Part shown: piece by piece, positions 42,790 to 52,124 of the stretch | Numbering within the stretch: position 1 is the stretch's first letter | Layout of the letters: every line of letters begins with the position of its first letter | Assembly: GCF_029076445.1 (NCBI RefSeq) | Contig: NZ_JARESG010000002.1 | Location: 124,001 to 188,000, forward strand | Direction of reading: 5' to 3' | Origin: Pseudarthrobacter naphthalenicus | GTDB lineage: Bacteria > Actinomycetota > Actinomycetes > Actinomycetales > Micrococcaceae | Length of the DNA: 64,000 bases | Notes under the pieces: model-generated | Told to the model about the DNA's origin: nothing | Database searches by the model: none | The model's input: only the letters and a program-made list of their open reading frames with translations | Made by a program: the position numbers and the translations under genes

Positions 42790-44265
42790 TTACTTGCCCT
42801 CTTCTGTGGATGCTGGGGTATGTGAGGAGTCTGACGCAGCCTGGGCGAGCTCTGCCGAGCGCGAGCCGGGGCGGTGGGCAACAACCCAGCCTTCGGCGTT
42901 GCGCTGGGCGGCAACGGACAGGACGAGCGCGCCGGCCGGGACGTCCTTGCGGATCACCGCTCCGGCGCCGCTGTAGGCACCGTCCCCCACGGTGACCGGT
43001 GCAACGAACACCGTGTTGGAACCTGTACGGACGCCCGAGCCGATCACCGTGCGGTGCTTCTTCTCGCCGTCGTAATTGGCGGTGATGTTGCCGCAGCCGA
43101 TGTTGGTGTCCTCGCCGATCTCGGCGTCGCCGGCGTAACCGAGGTGGGACAGCTTGGATCCCCGCCCGATGGTGACGTTCTTGGTTTCGTAGAAGGCACC
43201 GATCTTGCCCTTCTCACCCAGGACCGTGCCGGGGCGAAGGTACGTGAAGGGGCCGACGGCGGCGCGCGGGCCGATCACGGCGCCGGAACCATGGGTGCGG
43301 ACCACCGTGGCGCCCTCGCCGACCTGGACGTCGGTCAGGGTGGTGTCGGGGCCAACGACGGCGTCCCTAGCCACGCTGGTGGCGCCGTGCAGTTGCGTGT
43401 TGGGGAGGATGCGGACGTCCTCGTCCAGGACCACCCCGGAATCGATCCAGGTGGTGGCGGGGTCAACAACGGTCACTCCCGCGCGCATCCAGGCTTCGAC
43501 CGTCCGGCGGTTCAATTCAGCGCCAAGGGCGGCGAGCTGTACCCGGTCATTGGCGCCTTCCACCTGCCACCGGTCTTCGGTGACGACGGCGGCCACCCGG
43601 CCGCCTGCCTGCCGTGCGAGGCCCAGGACGTCGGTGAGGTACTTCTCGCCCTGGGAGTTGTCCGTGGTGACGTGCACCAGCGCGTCGCGGAGGACCGCGG
43701 CGTCGAAGGCGTAGATTCCGGAATTGACCTCACGGATCAGGCGTTCTGCTTCGGTGGCGTCCTTGTGCTCGCGGATGCCGGTGACCGAGCCGTCATCGCC
43801 GCGGAGGATCCGGCCGTAGCCCGTGGCGTCATCGAGCAGGGCGGTGAGCACCGTAACGGCGTTGCCCTCACGTTCGTGGGTGGCCACCAGGTCGGCCAGC
43901 AGGCCACCGGTCAGGAGGGGAACATCACCGTAAGTAACAACCACGGTGCCTTCGAGCTTCTCCCGGGCGTCCAGGGCCTCCAGTGCGGCCTCGACGGCGC
44001 GGCCGGTACCGGGCACGTCATCCTGGTCCACGATCAGCGCTTCAGGGTCCAACTCGTTCAGGTGGCCGGCAACCAGGTCGCGCTCGTGGCGGACCACCAG
44101 GGCCAACCGGCCGGGGTTGATGCTGCGGGCTGCGAGGAGCGCGTGGCCCACCATGGAGCGGCCGCCGATCTCATGCAAAATCTTGGGGGTACGGGATTTC
44201 ATCCGGGTACCGGCGCCTGCTGCCAGAACGATGACGGCGGCTGGGCCGGTATTCTCGGGGATCAC
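42790..44265 (-). CDS. glmU: Bifunctional UDP-GlcNAc pyrophosphorylase / glucosamine-1-phosphate acetyltransferase GlmU
   Basis: This 491-residue enzyme has an N-terminal nucleotidyltransferase (AVIVLAAGAGTRMKS, VTYGDVPLLTGG) and a C-terminal left-handed beta-helix acetyltransferase (hexapeptide repeats, YLRPGTVLGEKGKIGAFYETKN, GNITANYDGEKKHRTVIG). It makes UDP-GlcNAc for peptidoglycan. GTG 44265 follows AAGGAG seven bases upstream; the longer open frame is rejected. The Ala/Ser-rich C-terminal tail is longer than in E. coli. The tRNA-Gln gene lies 110 bases upstream. Confidence 0.96.
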   Translation of the reverse strand: MIPENTGPAAVIVLAAGAGTRMKSRTPKILHEIGGRSMVGHALLAARSINPGRLALVVRHERDLVAGHLNELDPEALIVDQDDVPGTGRAVEAALEALDAREKLEGTVVVTYGDVPLLTGGLLADLVATHEREGNAVTVLTALLDDATGYGRILRGDDGSVTGIREHKDATEAERLIREVNSGIYAFDAAVLRDALVHVTTDNSQGEKYLTDVLGLARQAGGRVAAVVTEDRWQVEGANDRVQLAALGAELNRRTVEAWMRAGVTVVDPATTWIDSGVVLDEDVRILPNTQLHGATSVARDAVVGPDTTLTDVQVGEGATVVRTHGSGAVIGPRAAVGPFTYLRPGTVLGEKGKIGAFYETKNVTIGRGSKLSHLGYAGDAEIGEDTNIGCGNITANYDGEKKHRTVIGSGVRTGSNTVFVAPVTVGDGAYSGAGAVIRKDVPAGALVLSVAAQRNAEGWVVAHRPGSRSAELAQAASDSSHTPASTEEGK

Positions 44266-44375
44266 GTACGGGCTCTCCTTGCTTGGTTGCGCGTGGCGCT
44301 GGGTGCGGTGCCTGGCCGGCCACAAGCCTGGCGGGGCACCGAGTTCATACTACTGGACGGCTTTCCGCACAGCAG

Positions 44376-44447
44376 TTCCGCCCATAGGATTCGAACCTAT
44401 ACTCCACGGCTCCAAAGGCCGGGGTGCTGCCATTACACCAGGGCGGA
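44376..44447 (-). tRNA. tRNA-Gln (anticodon TTG)
   Basis: The minus strand folds as a 72-base tRNA: acceptor arm TCCGCCC/GGGCGGA, D-arm GTGTAATGGCAGCAC, anticodon loop CTTTGGA with anticodon TTG, and T-arm ending GGTTCGAATCC. The discriminator base is A, and no CCA is encoded. It sits upstream of glmU on the same strand. The identity follows from the anticodon. Confidence 0.93.
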
Positions 44448-44609
44448 CCGTGCCAGAGGCGCAAGGCCAAGGCACAAGTAGTTATTTTGCCATGGGTTCA
44501 GGGCAGCCCGCGACACGGGCACCCACCGGTGCACCCCCAGGGGCGCTCCCGGAGACCCTCGCAGCCGTTTCAACCGCGCCGGCCGGCGGCCCTAAGGCAT
44601 GATGGAAAT

Positions 44610-45236
44610 GTGAGTAACAACCCACCCCGGGCACGGATGACCGGCGTACAGAGGCGCAGCCAACTGATCGACATCGGCCGCGGCCTCTTCGCCGCCCGAG
44701 GACTCGACGGCACCACCATCGAGGAAATCGCGGCCTGCGCCGGGGTTTCCAAACCGGTGATCTACGAGCACTTCGGCTCCAAGGAAGGCCTTTACACCCA
44801 GGTGGTGGACTTCGAATTCCGGATCCTGCTGGACGTCATCACGGCAGCCCTGACGGAGGAAGCGAAGCCCCGCATTCTCGTCGAACGCGCGGCACTCGCC
44901 CTGCTCACCTACATCGAAGACCACACCGAAGGGTTCCGGATCCTGATGCGGGATGCTCCCCCGTCCCAGCCCGAAGGCGCCTTCTCCACCCTGCTCTCGC
45001 ACATCACAGCCCGGGTTGAACACATCTTGTCTGACGAATTTGACCGCCGTGGCCTGAGCGCGGCCGACGGTGCCATGTACGCCCAGATGCTCGTGGGCAT
45101 GGTGGCCATGACAGGCCAGTGGTGGCAGGACAGCCGCCAGCCCGACAAGCAGACCGTAGCCGCCCACCTGGTGAACCTCGCCTGGAACGGCCTGACCGGC
45201 CTCAAAAAGGACCCCGAGCTAATGTCCGACGGTTGA
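44610..45236 (+). CDS. TetR/AcrR-family transcriptional regulator
   Basis: This 208-residue regulator has the TetR helix-turn-helix: RRSQLIDIGRGLFAARGLDGTTIEEIAACAGVSKPVIYEHFGSKEGL. The ligand-binding domain follows (DFEFRILLDVITAAL...WWQDSRQPDKQTVAAHLV). The start is GTG; the open frame extends back over the tRNA and is rejected. It diverges from the tRNA-Gln/glmU unit, and its target is unknown. Genes nearby give no hint of a ligand. Many Micrococcaceae carry a TetR gene at this place, as far as I recall. Confidence 0.9.
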   Translation: MSNNPPRARMTGVQRRSQLIDIGRGLFAARGLDGTTIEEIAACAGVSKPVIYEHFGSKEGLYTQVVDFEFRILLDVITAALTEEAKPRILVERAALALLTYIEDHTEGFRILMRDAPPSQPEGAFSTLLSHITARVEHILSDEFDRRGLSAADGAMYAQMLVGMVAMTGQWWQDSRQPDKQTVAAHLVNLAWNGLTGLKKDPELMSDG

Positions 45237-45711
45237 TCTTGTTCACGCGGTTTTGGTCGCCCTCTCAAGCTCCCCGGTCACCTTCGCGGCGCGGTGGCCC
45301 GTGGACGTCGTCCGTTGTCACCTTCGCGGCGCAGGTCCAGTTGATGTTCTCCGCACCCCAATCACTGAGGCTCACAGCGCACCTTTCGCCGCGAAATGCA
45401 ATTCTCAAACACGCGCGTTGGGGCGCCCGTCACGAGTACCCCTGCCGAACGTTCCGCGCGGGTACTGTTCCATGACTGGCGGTGAGGTTTGTTGTCGGGA
45501 GGTGATCCTTCGGGAAGGTGAGTTCCATTCGCCGGAGGCGGGCCTTCGGAAAGGAGCGCATCGCGGCACATCGGAGTGTGGAGGTCGCCCCGCGACCGGA
45601 GCGCTCCCTATGTGCTGTGTCTAAGCGACGCCGAAGGGCCGCCTGCGGCACCCAACCCACACGAACGCGGGAGGACCGGCACCCAAACAGCACCGGCCAC
45701 CCAACGGACAG
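45237..45711. other. 475-base gap with repeated motif, no gene recognised
   Basis: No ORF here is convincing in composition or homology. The motif TCACCTTCGCGGCGC occurs twice (45278-45292 and 45318-45332). A related copy GCACCTTTCGCCGCG follows near 45380, with the small inverted repeat TTTCGccgCGAAA. The 3' ends of the TetR gene (+) and the ABC-F gene (-) face this gap, so terminators are expected, but I see no strong long hairpin. Confidence 0.4.
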
Positions 45712-47538
45712 CTATTCGCCGAGTACTTCCAGGGCCTCGAGCCATTCGAGTTCGAGGCCTTCTCGTTCGCCGGCGAGGTCCTTGAGCTTCTTGTTCTGCT
45801 CGGCAAGGGCGTCGAAGTCGGAGTCGGCCGTGCTCTTGACCATCTGGTCGTGGATCTTCTTTTCGGCCTGCTCCAGCTTGCCCATTTGGCGTTCGATGCG
45901 GTTCTTGGCCTTGCGGGCGTCCCGTTTGGCTGCCTCGGAAGCGCCGCTTGCCGCAGGTGCGGAACTGCCGCTGGCGCCGGTCACGGGGTTGCCGCCGCCG
46001 GTGATGGTGGACCCGGCGAGGGCTGATTCGCGGAGTTCCAGGTACTGGTCCACGCCGCGGGGCAGGGCACGGATCTTGCCGTCGCCCAGCAGCGCCATCT
46101 GGTGGTCCGTGACCCGCTCCAGCAGGTAACGGTCGTGGCTGACCACCACAAGGGTGCCGGGCCAGCCGTCCAGGACATCCTCGACGGCGGCGAGGGTGTC
46201 CGTGTCGAGGTCGTTGGTGGGCTCATCGAGCATCAGCACGTTGGGTTCACCCACGAGCAGGCGGAGCAGCTGGAGGCGCCGCCGCTCACCGCCGGAGAGG
46301 TCCTTGACCGGGGTCCACTGCTTCTCGTTCGTGAAGCCGAGCTGCTCCACGAGCTGGCCGGCAGTGAACTCCTTGCCTCCCACGTTGAAGGAGCGCTTCT
46401 CGCGCTCGATGACCTCGATGACGCGGAGGTCCGAGACGTCGTCGAGCTCTTTGACTTCCTGCGTGAGCACGGCGGTGACCACGGTCTTGCCACGCTTGAC
46501 CTTGCCGGTGGTCGGCTGGATTTCACCGTTCAGGAGCTTCAGCAGTGTGGTCTTGCCGGCGCCGTTGACGCCCACCAGGCCCAGCCGCTCCCCCGGGGCA
46601 AGGCGGAGGGTGATGTTGTCGAAAAGTTTCTGGCCGGCGTCGCCGCCGAGGAAGTCCAGGGACACGTTCTCGAGGTCCAGGACGTCCTTGCCGAGCCGGG
46701 CCGTGGCCATCTTGCTCAGCGCCGTCGAGTCGCGGGGCTCCGGGACGTCGGCAATCAGGGCGTTGGCGGCTTCGATGCGGAACTTGGGCTTGGCCGTGCG
46801 GGCCGGGGCTCCGCGGCGCAGCCAGGCGAGTTCCTTCTTCACCAGCTGCTGGCGCTTGCCTTCGGTGACCGACGCTGCCCGGTCGCGCTCAGCGCGGGCC
46901 AGGACGTACGCCGCGTAGCCGCCGTCGAACGGATCCATGATGCCGTCGTGGATTTCCCACGTCTTGGTGCAGACTTCATCGAGGAACCAGCGGTCGTGGG
47001 TGACCACCAGGAAGGCGCCCTGGTTGGGGCGCCAGCGGGTCTTCAAGTGCCTGGACAGCCACGCGACGCCTTCGACGTCGAGGTGGTTGGTGGGCTCATC
47101 GAGCATGATCACGTCATGGTCCTCGATGAGGAGCTTGGCCAGGGCCACACGCCGTTTCTGTCCGCCGGAGAGGGCATGGACGTTGGCGTGCCAGTCGACG
47201 TCGGACACCAGGCCGCCCATGACCTCGCGGATCTGCGGGTTGCGGGCCCACTCATAGTCGGCCTGGTCCCCCACGATCGCGGCGCCGACGGTGAGGTCGC
47301 CGTCGAGCACGTCGCTCTGGTCCAGGTAACCGATGTTGACTTCGCTGCGCTTGGTGACCCTGCCGGAATCCGGGGTGGACCGCATGGCAAGCAGGCGCAT
47401 GAGGGTCGATTTGCCGTCACCGTTCCGGCCCACCATCCCAATCCGGTCACCCTCCTCCAGGCCAAGGGTGATGCCGTCCAGGACGGTGCGCGTTGCGTAC
47501 GAAACTGTGAGGTTCTCGCCGCCAAGAAGGTGTGCCAA
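45712..47538 (-). CDS. ABC-F family ATPase (Uup-like, ribosome-associated)
   Basis: This 608-residue protein has two ABC ATPase domains and no membrane segment. The first has GRNGDGKST and LSGGQKRR, the second GVNGAGKTT and LSGGERRR. The linker between the domains and the C-terminal Lys/Glu-rich coiled coil (RDARKAKNRIERQMGKLEQAEKKI) match Uup-type ABC-F proteins, which act on the ribosome rather than transport. It follows ispE by 39 bases on the same strand, the usual actinobacterial rpf-ksgA-ispE-ABC-F order. Confidence 0.93.
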   Translation of the reverse strand: MAHLLGGENLTVSYATRTVLDGITLGLEEGDRIGMVGRNGDGKSTLMRLLAMRSTPDSGRVTKRSEVNIGYLDQSDVLDGDLTVGAAIVGDQADYEWARNPQIREVMGGLVSDVDWHANVHALSGGQKRRVALAKLLIEDHDVIMLDEPTNHLDVEGVAWLSRHLKTRWRPNQGAFLVVTHDRWFLDEVCTKTWEIHDGIMDPFDGGYAAYVLARAERDRAASVTEGKRQQLVKKELAWLRRGAPARTAKPKFRIEAANALIADVPEPRDSTALSKMATARLGKDVLDLENVSLDFLGGDAGQKLFDNITLRLAPGERLGLVGVNGAGKTTLLKLLNGEIQPTTGKVKRGKTVVTAVLTQEVKELDDVSDLRVIEVIEREKRSFNVGGKEFTAGQLVEQLGFTNEKQWTPVKDLSGGERRRLQLLRLLVGEPNVLMLDEPTNDLDTDTLAAVEDVLDGWPGTLVVVSHDRYLLERVTDHQMALLGDGKIRALPRGVDQYLELRESALAGSTITGGGNPVTGASGSSAPAASGASEAAKRDARKAKNRIERQMGKLEQAEKKIHDQMVKSTADSDFDALAEQNKKLKDLAGEREGLELEWLEALEVLGE

Positions 47539-47577
47539 AGGGGACTGCTTTCTGCTGCTGGGTAAAGTATCGGGCGC

Positions 47578-48540
47578 TTAAAGGAGCGTATCGGAGATGA
47601 TGCGGGCGCCGTGAACGGGCCCGTGCACGGGAAACGCCGTGAGGCCGTAATGCCGCAGGTCCTCGGCCAGGCTGTCTGCTGCGGCCGGACTGCGGGTCAG
47701 GAGCGCCACGGTGGGACCGGAACCGGAGACAAGCCCCGCGAGGGCGCCGAGGGCTTCACCCCGTCCCAGGGTATGGCGGAGCTTGGGGGCAAGTTCAATG
47801 GAGGCACGCTGGAGGTCGTTGACCAGGACCTTGCTGAGGGCCACCGCATCGCCTCCGCGGAGCGCCTGCAGGATCCGCGGATCCACCGCCGTCGGCTCGG
47901 CTGCTTCGTGGCCTTCAGCATCACGGAGCCGGTCCAGGGTGCGGAACACTTCGGGGGTGGCCAGGCCGTAGTCGGCTGCCACCAGCACCCAGTCAGTTTG
48001 TGCCTTCACCAGCGCCGGTGAGAGTTCGTCACCCAGGCCGAGCCCGACGGCGGTGCCTCCGAGGAGCGAAAACGGGACGTCGGCGCCCAGGTCTGCCGCG
48101 ATGTGCGCCAGTTCGTCCCTGGACAGGCCGCTGTTCCACAGGGCATCACAGGCCAGCAGGGTGGCGGCGGCGTCGGCCGAGCCGCCGCCCATGCCGCCGG
48201 CCACCGGGACCCGCTTGGTGATCTCCAGGTGGACGCCCGTGGCGTGCTCCGATACATCGGCCATCATGGCGGCGGCCCTGTAGGCCAGGTTGTTTTCGTC
48301 CAGCGGGATGTCCACCCCGTCCAGGTCCAGGGTGCTTTCCGGGCTGATGCTGACCGTGATCCCGGGCGTCTGGGTACTGGTGGCGGCAACTTCCTCATAG
48401 AGGGACACCGCGAGGTAGACGCTGGCCACTGAGTGGTATCCATCGGGCCGCAGGGGTCCCACGTCCAGGGAGACGTTGACCTTTCCGGGCGCCTTCACCC
48501 GGACCGTCCGCGCGGGGAACCGTCCGGCCAGGGCATTCAT
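47578..48540 (-). CDS. ispE: 4-diphosphocytidyl-2-C-methyl-D-erythritol kinase
   Basis: This 320-residue GHMP kinase has [16 protein letters not shown] at the start, the ATP loop [18 protein letters not shown] and the C-terminal [12 protein letters not shown]. It phosphorylates CDP-ME in the MEP isoprenoid route. ATG 48540 overlaps the ksgA stop in an ATGA, showing translational coupling. The longer open frame lies inside ksgA and is rejected. The ABC-F gene follows. Confidence 0.95.
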   Translation of the reverse strand: MNALAGRFPARTVRVKAPGKVNVSLDVGPLRPDGYHSVASVYLAVSLYEEVAATSTQTPGITVSISPESTLDLDGVDIPLDENNLAYRAAAMMADVSEHATGVHLEITKRVPVAGGMGGGSADAAATLLACDALWNSGLSRDELAHIAADLGADVPFSLLGGTAVGLGLGDELSPALVKAQTDWVLVAADYGLATPEVFRTLDRLRDAEGHEAAEPTAVDPRILQALRGGDAVALSKVLVNDLQRASIELAPKLRHTLGRGEALGALAGLVSGSGPTVALLTRSPAAADSLAEDLRHYGLTAFPVHGPVHGARIISDTLL

Positions 48541-49409
48541 GCTGTCGCCTCCCGGGCTTCGGCAATCCGTGCGAACGCGTGGATGTCGATGACTTCGCCC
48601 CGCGCTGTGGGGTCCACGCCTGCGGACACCAGGCAGCGCTCGGCTTCCGCAGCGCCGCCGGCCCAGCCTGCCAGGGCCGCCCGGAGCGTTTTGCGGCGCT
48701 GGGCAAAGGCGGCATCGATCACGGCGAACACCTGCTGCCGGGTGGCCGTTGTGACGGGCGGTTCCCGGCGGGTGAAGGCTACGAGGCCGGAGTGGATCTT
48801 GGGCGCCGGCCAAAAGACGTTCATGCCGATCACTCCGGCCTTGCGCATGCTGCTGTACCAGGCGGCCTTGACGGACGGCACGCCGTAGGTCTTGGACCCG
48901 GGCCCGGCGGCCAGCCTGTCCGCCACTTCGTCCTGGACCATCACCAGTCCGTGCTGCAGGCTCGGGAAGTGCTGAAGCAGGTGCAGGACCACGGGCACGG
49001 CCACGTTGTACGGAAGGTTCGCTACGAGGGCGGTGGGCTCGACGGGCAGGGCGGTGACCTTCATCGCGTCGGCCTGGACAAGGTGGAAGGAGTCGGCGGC
49101 CCCGGGCCGCCAGGCGCGCACGGTTTCGGGGAGCTTCGCGGCGAGGACCGGATCAATTTCGACGGCGACTACCGCTTTCGCCGCGTCCAGCAGGCCGAGC
49201 GTCAGCGAACCGAGGCCGGGGCCGACTTCCAGGACCGTCTCATCCGCCCCGATGTTGGCCACCGAGACAATGCGGCGGATGGTGTTGCCGTCAATGACGA
49301 AGTTCTGGCCGAGTGTCTTGGTGGGCCGGATGCCAATTTCCTCTGCCAGTCGGCGGATGTCGGAAGCGCCGAAGAGGGGTGCGGGCGCGGCGGCAGTCGG
49401 TTCAGTCAC
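48537..49409 (-). CDS. ksgA: 16S rRNA dimethyltransferase KsgA (RsmA)
   Basis: This 290-residue SAM-dependent enzyme has [17 protein letters not shown], the SAM motif [16 protein letters not shown] and the catalytic [14 protein letters not shown]. It dimethylates A1518 and A1519 of 16S rRNA. It overlaps ispE by four bases. A 200-base gap with a stem-loop separates it from rpf, which lies upstream. Confidence 0.96.
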   Translation of the reverse strand: MTEPTAAAPAPLFGASDIRRLAEEIGIRPTKTLGQNFVIDGNTIRRIVSVANIGADETVLEVGPGLGSLTLGLLDAAKAVVAVEIDPVLAAKLPETVRAWRPGAADSFHLVQADAMKVTALPVEPTALVANLPYNVAVPVVLHLLQHFPSLQHGLVMVQDEVADRLAAGPGSKTYGVPSVKAAWYSSMRKAGVIGMNVFWPAPKIHSGLVAFTRREPPVTTATRQQVFAVIDAAFAQRRKTLRAALAGWAGGAAEAERCLVSAGVDPTARGEVIDIHAFARIAEAREATA

Positions 49410-49499
49410 GTAGGTATCCTATCCCGCCGGCCCTTCCCCGCTGCCCGCTTTGTCGTGATTCCGCAGCATCCCGGGCTCACGCCTGCCCGGGTTAACGGC

Positions 49500-49536
49500 A
49501 GTGGCCGGCCCCGGGAAATTCCCGGAGCCGGCCACT
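49500..49536. terminator. Stem-loop after rpf
   Basis: AGTGGCCGGC, CCGGG, aaatt, CCCGG and GCCGGCCACT form a 16-bp hairpin with one mismatched base on each side. It lies about 75 bases after the rpf stop and upstream of ksgA. It is probably the rpf terminator. Confidence 0.72.
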
Positions 49537-49611
49537 GATGCCCTTGTAGTACAGGCCCGTGCACCTGGCGGCTGTGGTCAGCTGCCGCCGGCACAGGGCT
49601 TGGCGGGGCGT

Positions 49612-50772
49612 CTAGCTTGAAGCGGCCCAGCCACAGCCCCACGGCTGCAGGCCGCGCTGCGCGTAAACCTTGTTGGCGATGTCGATCTGCTGTGCCTTGG
49701 TGGCCAGGCTGGCGTTGGGGGCGTAAGCCCCGCCACCCGCGCCGATCCACGTTTGGATGTTGAACTGCAGGCCGCCGTAGTAGCCGTTGCCCGAGTTAAT
49801 GGACCAGTTACCGGTGGATTCGCACTGCGCGATCTTGTCCCACATGGCCTCGTTCATCATGGCCGGGGCTGCAGCACCGGTATTGGTGCCCGCGGCAGGT
49901 GCAGCCGGGGCCGGCTTCGGCTTGGTGCCCACGGCGACCTGCTCCGTCACAGGCTGGACCGAGACGGCTTCGGAGACCAGCGTCCGGGAAGCTTCACGGC
50001 CGTCCACCAGGACCAGTTTGAAGGTCCTGTCGACCTTTCCGGGCACGCCGGCCTGAGTGACCTTTTTCTCGCCCTTGAACAACTCAGGGCTGTCGCTGCT
50101 CAGGCTGTCGAAGGCCACTTCTTCAGAGGTGGCGGCAGTCTGGCTGGTATCCACGCGGGAGACCTTCACAACCATGTTGTTCACAACGTGCGCGTTGCCG
50201 GGCTGGGACGTCCGGTCGTCGACGCCGAGGGTGATGCCTGCGTCTTCGAGCACCTGGGCGACGGTTCCCGCCGTCGTGGTGGCCGTGGCGACCTTGCCGT
50301 CGGCAACAACGCTGACGTTCTTCGGCGTCGAAATTGAAACGAAGGAACCCGCAACCGCAAGCTGGGCATCCTTCGGGGCGGAAACCGAGGAGGCGTTTGC
50401 CACGCCGAGCTCGGTGACCAAGCCGGCCACGTCCGGCGCCGTGGTGCTGACGGTCTTCTCCGCACCATCCAGGCTGACCTTCACGGCCTTGGCCATGTTG
50501 ACGTTGATGACCGTGCCGTTCTCCACTTTGACGTCCGCCGAGGGCGAGACGCGGTCGGACGGCTTCAATTCCACGTTTGCGCTTCTCACTACCTGGCCAA
50601 CCGTGCCGCCGAAGGACTGGACCGAAGTCACTTTTCCGTCGACATTGAGGGTAACGGTTTTGTTATTTCCGACGAAGGCCACGAGGCCTGCCACCAGCGC
50701 GCAGAGCACCACAAGTTGGGTGCCGATTTTGATGAAACTGAACTTGCCGTCCGTTGTGAAGAGCTTGACCAC
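49612..50772 (-). CDS. rpf: Resuscitation-promoting factor (RpfB-like: DUF348 repeats, G5, Rpf domain)
   Basis: This is a secreted protein of 386 residues if started at GTG 50772. A hydrophobic segment (IGTQLVVLCALVAGLVAFV) near the N-terminus is followed by about three DUF348 repeats (TVTLNVDGKVTSVQSFGGTVGQVV and similar), a G5 domain (SSDSPELFKGEKKVTQAGVPG), a Pro/Ala linker and the C-terminal Rpf lysozyme-like domain (WDKIAQCESTGNWSINSGNGYYGGLQF). Rpf proteins cleave peptidoglycan and resuscitate dormant cells. An ATG at 50898 is in frame but would add 42 unlikely residues. The leader between it and tatD is about 280 bases. The ksgA-ispE cluster follows. Confidence 0.9.
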   Translation of the reverse strand: MVKLFTTDGKFSFIKIGTQLVVLCALVAGLVAFVGNNKTVTLNVDGKVTSVQSFGGTVGQVVRSANVELKPSDRVSPSADVKVENGTVINVNMAKAVKVSLDGAEKTVSTTAPDVAGLVTELGVANASSVSAPKDAQLAVAGSFVSISTPKNVSVVADGKVATATTTAGTVAQVLEDAGITLGVDDRTSQPGNAHVVNNMVVKVSRVDTSQTAATSEEVAFDSLSSDSPELFKGEKKVTQAGVPGKVDRTFKLVLVDGREASRTLVSEAVSVQPVTEQVAVGTKPKPAPAAPAAGTNTGAAAPAMMNEAMWDKIAQCESTGNWSINSGNGYYGGLQFNIQTWIGAGGGAYAPNASLATKAQQIDIANKVYAQRGLQPWGCGWAASS

Positions 50773-51010
50773 GATTGCCCATAACTTTTGATCCGTCCGG
50801 GCACGGGGAAAAACGCAGTGAAATAGCCGGCGCAGGCCCCAAGGGACAGCTCCGGGCATCGATGCGCCGCCACACTTTTCTCTGAGGACAGGCAGCATCG
50901 GTGGCTTGCCTGGTCTTCTGCGAGTGAAGTGAAATTATCCGTAGGCCTTCCCCGACCCCGGCTAATAATTTTCCACTGTAACCGTAGCGTTATAAAGCGA
51001 CCAAGAAATT

Positions 51011-51027
51011 AGCATACTTAGTATGCT
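51011..51027. promoter_or_regulatory. Perfect 8+1+8 palindrome between rpf and tatD
   Basis: AGCATACT-T-AGTATGCT is an exact inverted repeat in an AT-rich stretch. It lies 27 bases downstream of the tatD stop, which is where the rpf promoter would be expected. The size and symmetry suit a dimeric regulator's operator. No regulator can be named. Confidence 0.55.
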
Positions 51028-51053
51028 CGACAGACGCCGTGGAAGGGAGCCCG

Positions 51054-51959
51054 TCAGGCCCAGGAACCGTACGCGCGCACGGTATTTTGGGCGATCGTCC
51101 CGCAGAGCCCGGCGAGGTCCGTTCCTGTCAAGTCGGCCATGGCCCGGACGGTGTAGGGCACCATGTAACTGGCGTTCGGACGGCCCCGGTGCGGGTGCGG
51201 GGTGAGGAACGGAGCGTCGGTTTCCACCAGGACCAGGTCCGGTTCCGCCACGGCGAGCGCGGCCCGAAGGTTGGCGGCGTTCTTGAACGTCAGTGTTCCC
51301 GCGAAGGACATGTACCAGCCCGCCTCATTGCAGATCCTGGCAAGCTCCTCATCGCCGGAGAAGCAGTGGAACACCACCCGCTCGGGGGCCCCCTCCTCCC
51401 GAAGCACCTGGACAACGTCGTGATGAGCGTCCCGGTCATGGATCTGCAGGGTCAGGTTCAGCCGCTTGGCAATGTCGATGTGCCGGCGGAACGAATAGCG
51501 CTGATGGGCCAGGCCCTCCCCCTCCGTGCGGAAGAAATCAAGGCCGGTCTCTCCAATGGCCCGGATCCGGGGGTGCGCCGCCAACCGTTCAATCTCCGCC
51601 AGCGCTTCCTCCAGCTCACCGCGCCCGGCATAGTCGGGGGCATCGTTGGGGTGGAGGGCCACCGCCCCCAGCAACCGGCTGTCCGAGTCAACGGCCTGGA
51701 CGGTGAACCTGGATGATTCAAGGTCCGTGCCCACTTGGATGGCACCCTGCACCCCCACGGCCGCGGCCGCGTCCAAGGCCGCGGCAATGGCCACCGGGCT
51801 CGCGCCGTCGGGAAAACCGAAGTGTGTGTGGTTGTCCATCACCGGGACCGGGAGAGGTTCCGGTGCCGGCGGATAGTCCGGGCGTTTCTGCTGGGCGGAA
51901 CCGGCCGGTGTGTCGGCCGCGGCGGCGCGGTAGGCGGCGGGAATCAGCGGATTGCACAT
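51054..51959 (-). CDS. tatD: TatD-family metal-dependent hydrolase
   Basis: This 301-residue enzyme has VMDNHTHFGFPDG (the first metal His pair), the third metal residue region RAIGETGLDFF, LQIHDRDAHHDVV, FHCFSGDEE and LVETDAPFLTPHPHRG. TatD enzymes are Mg-dependent DNases or D-aminoacyl-like hydrolases of the amidohydrolase fold. It precedes rpf, ksgA, ispE in the same direction, the usual actinobacterial order. The N-terminal 35 residues are variable and the true start could be later. Confidence 0.93.
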   Translation of the reverse strand: MCNPLIPAAYRAAAADTPAGSAQQKRPDYPPAPEPLPVPVMDNHTHFGFPDGASPVAIAAALDAAAAVGVQGAIQVGTDLESSRFTVQAVDSDSRLLGAVALHPNDAPDYAGRGELEEALAEIERLAAHPRIRAIGETGLDFFRTEGEGLAHQRYSFRRHIDIAKRLNLTLQIHDRDAHHDVVQVLREEGAPERVVFHCFSGDEELARICNEAGWYMSFAGTLTFKNAANLRAALAVAEPDLVLVETDAPFLTPHPHRGRPNASYMVPYTVRAMADLTGTDLAGLCGTIAQNTVRAYGSWA

Positions 51960-52124
51960 CCTTCAACCCTAGCGCCGGAGGATACCCCCGGAATTCAAGG
52001 AACTCTCTGTCTGCCCCGGCAGTTGTCTTAGTAGTCTGGTAGGAAACAGATGCGAACGCCCACCGCCGGGCGCAGGCAGGCCGGCTGTCCCGTCCCAGGT
52101 GATCCCCGGGCTGAAAGGTTGCAG

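Noticed and set aside
42874-44481. Long open frame antisense to glmU and across the tRNA
   Set aside because: GlmU is clear on the other strand, the frame runs through the tRNA-Gln gene, and its residues are Gly/Ala/Val/Asp-biased without motifs.
50773-51053. Possible c-di-AMP (ydaO) riboswitch in the rpf leader
   Set aside because: Such riboswitches are known upstream of actinobacterial rpf genes, and the leader is long. On the coding strand I could not find the conserved blocks (the GGGGUGAAU element, or the terminal GACAGCU...AGGCG). A sequence AGCTGTC is present, but in the wrong orientation. A covariance model search would decide.
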